From Massariosphaeria phaeospora (Eukaryota; Ascomycota; Dothideomycetes; Pleosporales), in contig JAADJZ010000013.1 in the NCBI GenBank assembly GCA_011032825.1, forward strand, positions 124,001 to 188,000: a stretch of DNA of 64,000 bases, given 5' to 3'. A model generated the notes under the pieces. That model saw only the letters and a list, made by a program, of their open reading frames with translations. It searched no databases and was not told the origin of the DNA. Numbering within the stretch: position 1 is the stretch's first letter; each line of letters begins with the position of its first letter. The position numbers were made by a program, and so were the translations under genes. This document shows, in pieces, positions 57,845-64,000 of this stretch.

Positions 57845-60800
57845 ATGAGTTTCGCCAACAACTCACGCATGTCCGTTTACTCGACGTCGTCCGCCGTGCC
57901 ACGTCCTGGCAATCCGTCCAGCCAGATTTCTACCACCACCCTTCTAAACACGCTCAACAATTCGTTTCTCAAGGCCGAGCCTTATGCCCTCGAGGCCAGC
58001 ACGAGCGTGGTAGTCAATACATGGGTCACGGCGAGGACTATGGTCAATGGCCGCATTGGTGGCACAGTTGACCTGGAGCTGGGCCGAAAGGCGTGGGAGC
58101 ATGCTCGCCGTCGAGCTGAAGACGGTTGTATCGTACTTGGGTAAGCTAGTTTTGTGACTGCTCAGTCCTTATATTGGTTCCTGACATTGCTAGGACCCTA
58201 CACGAGTCGACGCCTTCACTGTTCGCACCCTTTATCTCTGGACTACCACTATCGATTCCCGAGAGTCTTTACACCGCACTTGAGGCACTGAAAGCTTTCA
58301 CGCATTGCGTCACGCCTGACAACCCGTCATACCCCCGGCACTCTGCTCTTGCTGCCGTCTTCACCATCAATTTACAGGGCCTTTTGGTTGGCGCTGAGAT
58401 TAAGCTCTCTACTTCAGGTATCGACACAACCCAAGGGTTACTGGATATTCCGGCGCGTCCAGGTTTTCGTGCATTCGACGTGTTCTACTATCTGAACTCT
58501 AGCTCCGCCAGCCGAGCCGAAAGAGAATTCTTGAACTTGAAGCCTCTCTCCGAATACGCGCTATTGAACCGCTCCGGGACGTACGACCCGCCATCATATC
58601 TCCCCGATGTTGATGACGCTGCGGCAGCCGAGGATTTCCGCGCCAATCTCAAGGCCATCGGTATCAAAGGACCCAAACTCCAGAACCTGATTAGTTGTCT
58701 CACAGGCCTGCTAAAGTTGGGGGATACGCTCGGATATCTTATCGACGCCGAGTCCCTTCAATCCATTTGCGACGAGTGTGGTTCTCTGCTTGATATCGAT
58801 CCCAATATACTCCGTCAAAGGTGTAGCGCTCAGGATCGGGAAATTGCCATTGCTGGTATTTACGAGGCCATCGTGGATTACGTCCTAGCCCATGCCAACG
58901 AAACCATCAAACAGGATGTGTACAACAGCAGGGCAACCTTTTCTGCCAGCAGCAGTGACGCTGGTCAGCCAGGTGTCCTCACGCCCCTCTCAGACGATGA
59001 GTTGGGGGACATTGTGAACATCACAGTTGTTGAGATTCCCAGCAAGAATCTTGGCAAGGCTATCGCCCTTCGGACTATCTTCGATGATACTGAAGGTATC
59101 AACTCCGAGATGAAGGAAGATGGCGTTGAGATTCCTACCGCTGGCGCTTCTGTACTGGAGAACATGCAAGAGTCGACTCAGTCCTGTGCTGCCGAGCTCG
59201 GAATCGATGGGCCGACTTTACGACAACATCATATCGACGTTGAGAAACGCGAGGTTGTTCTAGAAAAGATTGCTTTAGATGCTCTTGACGAAGACAACTT
59301 CGTCAGGGAAGTCCTGATGCCTGTCCAAGGGGAGGGTATAGTGCTTGGCAAGCACAGCCGCTTCGATTTGCCCCTGACTGTCGCCAGCAGCAGAGTCTGG
59401 TTTCATCTGGCAATTCACCCCACCAACGACCCGCTTCACAAGCTCTCACAGGACCTCAACAGGACATGGGCAGCTTCTATCGTGTCAACGCAGTTACGCG
59501 ATTGGAGACTGCCGGAGTGGGCGAACCGTCGCAGCCGATCCCTAGATTTTACCGCCGACTTTGATCACAACGAGTTCTATAGCCGGTACAACCTTCTCGG
59601 ATGTACGGAAGGCAAGGACGGCATCCAAAACTGGATTCTGCAGCGTGGGTGGAGCAACGGAGAGGTCGTTGTAGGCCACCAGCGCGTATGGATCAGAGAA
59701 GGTACCTGGTGGGAGGCTGAATCACAGATCGATCTGAAGGGGCAAGAGGTAGAACCTCCCAGCATGCTAGGCAATATGGTAGGAGCCGCAGGCCTGGAAA
59801 GTGGCTATTCCAACCAAGGCCTTGGCATGGGTAGTGGATTCTTCCCGCCTCTCCCTGAGACGACTCCGCAGACGGCCCAAAATCCCTTTTTACAACGTCC
59901 GCAAAGCTCTGTAACCATGGGTGCCCGGAGTGCTCTGGGTGCCAAATCTATCGCTCCCACCACTGCTCCAACCGTTCATCAGCTGGGGGATTATGGTCTC
60001 GGCCCCAAAGGCGACGAAAGCAAGGGCGTTACTTACTACGATGAGGAATCTGGTGGCAACAGGGTCGTCACCGAAGCTCCTATCACCGCTACTCGCAGAA
60101 TTTGGGTCGCCCTTGTCTGGGCCCTGACTTTCTGGATTCCATCGCCAATTTTGAGTTTCGTTGGTCGTATGAAGCGACCCGATGTTCGTATGGCTTGGAG
60201 AGAAAAGTTAGTGCTGGTCTTAGGTATCGTTCTGATGAACGCCATCATCATCTTTTACATTGTCGCTTTCGGGAAACTACTTTGTCCCAACAAAGACCAT
60301 GTCTGGAGCCGCAAGGAAGTATCCTTTCACCAGGGTGACAACGATTACTACGTCAGCCATCGAGGCGTGGTCTACGATCTCTCTCCCTTCTGGCAGAAGC
60401 AACATAGCGACGGCTTCACCAAGACCACTAAAGAGAGCATGCAGCCATTTGCTGGAGCCAACATGGATGAGTACATTCGCCCTCCACTCTATGTCGCCTG
60501 TCCAAAATTGGTCAAGAATTATTTGGTTGTGCTGAGTAAAAATCAAACCGAAGAAGGTTACAATCCCGCGGGAGAGCACACTTCCGGTAATATGACAATA
60601 ACCACGGACAGCGACAGCCTAAAAAGGGAGGACTGGTATCCTAGAGTCTTTCTTCCAAAAATGCGGGAATTTCGGAAGGGAGATGTGGTTTGGGATACTA
60701 AAATGATTAAAGACGAGGGCCTCAATCAGAATCACTACTGGGTCATCCTGAATGATAAGGTCTACGATTTGTCCTTCTATTTCAAGACATTGGACGACCG

Positions 60801-63242
60801 GGGTAATCGAGACGGAGACGACCATAGCTTTCTGGACAAGGCCCTGGAAAAAATGGTGAAGGACCACGCGGGCACCGATATCACAGAGGAATATCAGAAG
60901 AAACTGAACCCTCAGGCCCAAGCTGACAATCTGGATTGTCTCAATAACGTATTTTATATCGGCAAGACTGACTTCCGAAAGACGCCCAGGTGCCAGGTCA
61001 ACGATTGGATCCTGCTTGCATTTACCATCATCATTTGTACTGTTATCGTCGTAAAATTCCTAGCTGCTTTGCAGCTTGGCTCGAAGAGACGCCCAGCAAA
61101 CCAGGATAAGTTTGTTATCTGCCAGGTACCTGCCTACACGGAAGGCGAAGACCAGCTGCGGAAGGGTCTGGATTCCTTGACGGCACTAGCCTACGACAAC
61201 AAGCGGAAGCTCATCTGCGTCATCTGCGATGGTATGATTGTCGGTGGCGGCAACGATCGCCCTACGCCCAAGATCGTGCTAGACATTCTGGGTGTGGACC
61301 CGAAAGTCGACCCTCCGGCTCTTCCATTCTGGTCTGTCGGTAACGGCAGCGAGCAACTGAATTACGGCAAAGTGTACTCTGGTCTCTATGAGTTCGAAGG
61401 AAATGTGGTGCCGTATTTGGTGGTCGTGAAAGTGGGTAAAGAATCGGAACAAAGCAAGTCGAAACCCGGCAACCGAGGGAAACGAGACTCCCAGATCTTG
61501 CTCATGAGCTTCCTCAACCGCGTGCATCACCGCGGAGCGATGAATCCTCTGGAACTGGAGATGTTTCATCAAATCAACAACATCATCGGAGTTGACCCGG
61601 AGCTCTACGAATATCTGTTCATGGTCGACGCCGACACTATGGTCATGCCTGACTCTCTCAACCGTCTGGTGGCAAGCTGTGCTAACGATTCCAAAATTGC
61701 CGGTATCTGTGGCGAGACTAGTCTGGAGAACGAAGAGAGATCTTGGTGGACGATGATTCAGGTTTACGAATACTACATCTCCCATAACCTTTCCAAAGCC
61801 TTCGAGAGCTTGTTCGGCAGCGTCACTTGCTTGCCCGGATGGTAAGTTAAAGCGAGCTCCGAGTATGACTTCCACTAATTGAGTATAGTTTTTGCATGTA
61901 TCGTCTTCGCACGGCCGACCGCGGCAAGCCCCTCATCATTTCGGACACGGTCATCAAAGAGTACGCCGACATCCAAGTGGACACCTTGCATAAGAAAAAC
62001 CTATTGTCACTTGGTGAGGATCGCTACCTGACAACGCTGATGACAAAACATTTCCCGAACATGTCATACAAGTTCATTCCTGACGCATACGCTCTCACTG
62101 CGGCCCCAGAAACATGGAGCATCCTACTCTCCCAGAGACGTCGCTGGATCAACTCCACTATCCATAACTTGGCAGAACTTGTTTTCTTAAAGGATATGTG
62201 CGGATTCTGTTGTTTCAGTATGCGCTTTGTCGTCTTCATCGACCTCTTCGGCACCATAATCCTTCCGGCTGTCTGCATCTATCTCGGTTACCTCATATAT
62301 GTTGTTGCGACTGGGACTGGCCAGTTCCCCATGTTTTCAATCATCATGCTTGCCGCTGTCTATGGTCTACAGGCCATTATCTTCATTGTCAAGCGGCAAT
62401 GGCAGCATGTCGGGTGGATGATCATCTACATACTCGCGTTCCCGATTTACTCATTCGTCCTGCCACTTTACTCATTCTGGAAGCAGGACGATTTCTCCTG
62501 GGGTAACACGCGTGTCGTCATTGGGGAGAAGGGTGTCAAACAGGTGGTGACGACCGAGGTGGAAATTTTTGAACCCAAGAGCATACCTCTTCAAAGATGG
62601 GACGACTACGCTCTTTCCAATGGGCTCCCCGGGCGCCGTGGCCTCCAAGGTTCAGAGAAGGGTGGCCAGAGTGCATACGATGACGAAGCCTTCGAGATGA
62701 ACGACATGCAATCGGTCTATTCATCGGTCAAACCGGCATCTACCATAATGTCCAATATGCATCATATCTCGCACATGCCACCCCAATCGCCAGGGCCTTA
62801 TCAAGGTATGCAAACACGGCAATCAACATACTCGAACTTCTCGCGTTACCAAGACAATCCCCAGGAAGGTCCACTGATGTCCATGGGTGGGATGTCGGAT
62901 CAATACAACACATCGCCGTATGGCAACCGACCAAGTATGGGTGGCTTCCAGAGCTCTGACAACCTCATGGCATCGACACCGCCAATCCGCGGACGGAGTC
63001 CACTGGGATATGTAGCGTCTAGGCCCGGGAGCACAGTCAACCTCCAGAGTATGATGAGTGGTCCGACCGACGCTCAGATCTTGGAAGTCGTTCAGCAATG
63101 TCTCAGCGAAGCTGATCTAGACCGCGTGACTAAGAAGCAACTGGTCGCTCTTGCGGAACAACGACTACAGACGCAGCTCACGGCCGAGAGGAAGATATTC
63201 CTCAACCAACAGATCGACTTGGAGCTGGCCAACATGATGTAG
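57845..63242 (+). CDS. csmB: Class VII-type chitin synthase with short myosin-like domain (CsmB type)
   Basis: Three exons: 57845-58140, 58194-61841 and 61889-63242 (introns of 53 and 47 nt), 1765 residues. The myosin-like N-terminus is degenerate: it lacks the P-loop seen in the partner, and only later parts such as [18 protein letters not shown] remain. Two cytochrome b5-like segments (near 807, [12 protein letters not shown]; near 944, [12 protein letters not shown]) precede the GT2 core: [24 protein letters not shown] near 1243, [10 protein letters not shown] near 1357 and [12 protein letters not shown] near 1396. Membrane helices follow, then a Ser/Pro/Met-rich linker and a C-terminal DEK domain ([20 protein letters not shown]). 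It is called class VI or VII depending on the nomenclature. The divergent pairing with csmA is conserved in filamentous ascomycetes. Confidence 0.96.
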
Positions 63243-63791
63243 GGAAGCGAAGTGTTGATGTTGCATTAGCGGTGTTGTATATGTTTTCGCTCATGTTCCT
63301 GATGACATGTTTGGTTTTGGGATAAAATCTAGTGTGGGATCGATCTGTCGCGGGATCGCCGATAGTCGTTTGCATTGCCTTTCCTTGCTATCTACTGTAT
63401 CTAAGCCGGCGTACTTTGGGGCAAATGCAGCGGCAACTCTGGGGTAGTACCTGGGTAGTTGGGTGCGTGTCATGTTTCATCTAGGGATTGTTCGTCTTTC
63501 ATAGTAATGATAATAGGGCGGCGGCACCATACAACCTACTCAGAACGCTAAGCAATTGAAGATGTGCACATCTGTTTGTAGTGCCTGTTGTGAATTGTGG
63601 ATTTATGCATTGCCATGCTTGATCAGGTTGTCCCGAGGCCTGCGGAATGAACGCGCACGCCCGTGCCAGGGTCCCTAGCCAAGGATGCCCGATCCCCAGA
63701 GCTCCGCAATGCCCGACCTTCCCTCACGTCCGCGACAAATCCTACCTGTTCCCCTCTCCGTCTACGTGGCTAGCTGCGAATACAACTCACA
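63243..63791. other. Spacer before end3
   Basis: This holds the chitin synthase 3' UTR and the end3 promoter. No gene is seen. Confidence 0.6.
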
Positions 63792-64000
63792 ATGGCACCC
63801 CGACGCATCGAACAAGACGAAATAGAAAAGTACTGGGAAATCTTTAGCTCGCTGTCTGGCGGCGGCTCGCACCTGGACGGCACCCAAGCGGCCCCGGTAC
63901 TCAAGAACTCGCGGCTGCGCGATGACCAGCTCGAGCGGGTGTGGGATCTTGCCGACGTGGACAATGACGGCAAGCTCGACTTCGAGGAGTTTTGTGTGGC
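63792..64000 (+). CDS. end3: End3, EH-domain endocytosis/actin protein, 5' part
   Basis: The first 69 codons are visible; the gene runs off the right edge. The start [20 protein letters not shown] and then [20 protein letters not shown] is the first EH domain of End3. Its EF-hand loop [13 protein letters not shown] is intact, with acidic positions for calcium. End3 works with Pan1 and Sla1 in actin-driven endocytosis at the cell cortex. The ATG at 63792 has a good context (CACAATGGC) and matches the family start. Confidence 0.95.
   Translation, partial: MAPRRIEQDEIEKYWEIFSSLSGGGSHLDGTQAAPVLKNSRLRDDQLERVWDLADVDNDGKLDFEEFCV

Overview
The window is nuclear DNA of a filamentous ascomycete (Pezizomycotina). 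The evidence is many short GT-AG introns (about 45-156 nt) with fungal CTAAC/CTGAC-like branch sites, two chitin synthases fused to myosin-motor-like domains, a Zn2Cys6 regulator, a cutinase, a group III G-alpha subunit and a TGY-type Hog1 MAP kinase. A dothideomycete is my best guess, but that is inference only. I rebuilt gene models by hand from splice signals, reading-frame continuity and remembered family sequences; none has been checked by a search.

Layout. 0-4 kb: the 3' end of an ABHD12/13-like hydrolase, a Rossmann-fold NAD(P)-binding protein and two small single-pass membrane proteins. 4.6-11.8 kb: Spo7 (lipid phosphatase regulator), the TatD-type hydrolase Scn1, an Srf1-like regulator of phospholipase D, and, divergent from it, a mitochondrial K+/H+ exchange-related protein. 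12-16 kb: a decaying area with a coding-like relic, an ankyrin-repeat gene with a frameshifted tail, a degenerate repeat and a secreted Cys-rich protein gene broken by two frameshifts and a stop. 17-27 kb: cullin-1, two unknown genes, a Zn2Cys6 transcription factor and a secreted cutinase. 27-36.5 kb: Avl9 (late secretory pathway), Hog1, a 3 kb non-coding interval and the divergent group III G-alpha gene. 36.5-44.3 kb: gene-poor, holding a 119-aa protein with duplicated motifs and a degraded ABC-C (MRP-type) transporter that has lost its middle. 44.3-64 kb: an F-box protein, eIF5B, the head-to-head class V and class VII-type chitin synthases, and the 5' end of End3.

Themes. Several genes serve cell-wall growth, secretion and stress signalling: the chitin synthase pair, Avl9 (exocytic traffic), End3 (endocytosis and actin), Hog1 (osmostress) and the G-alpha subunit. 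Spo7 and Srf1 both bear on phosphatidic acid metabolism. This is thematic only; a eukaryotic neighbourhood is not an operon. I saw no tRNA, rRNA, CRISPR or intact transposon.
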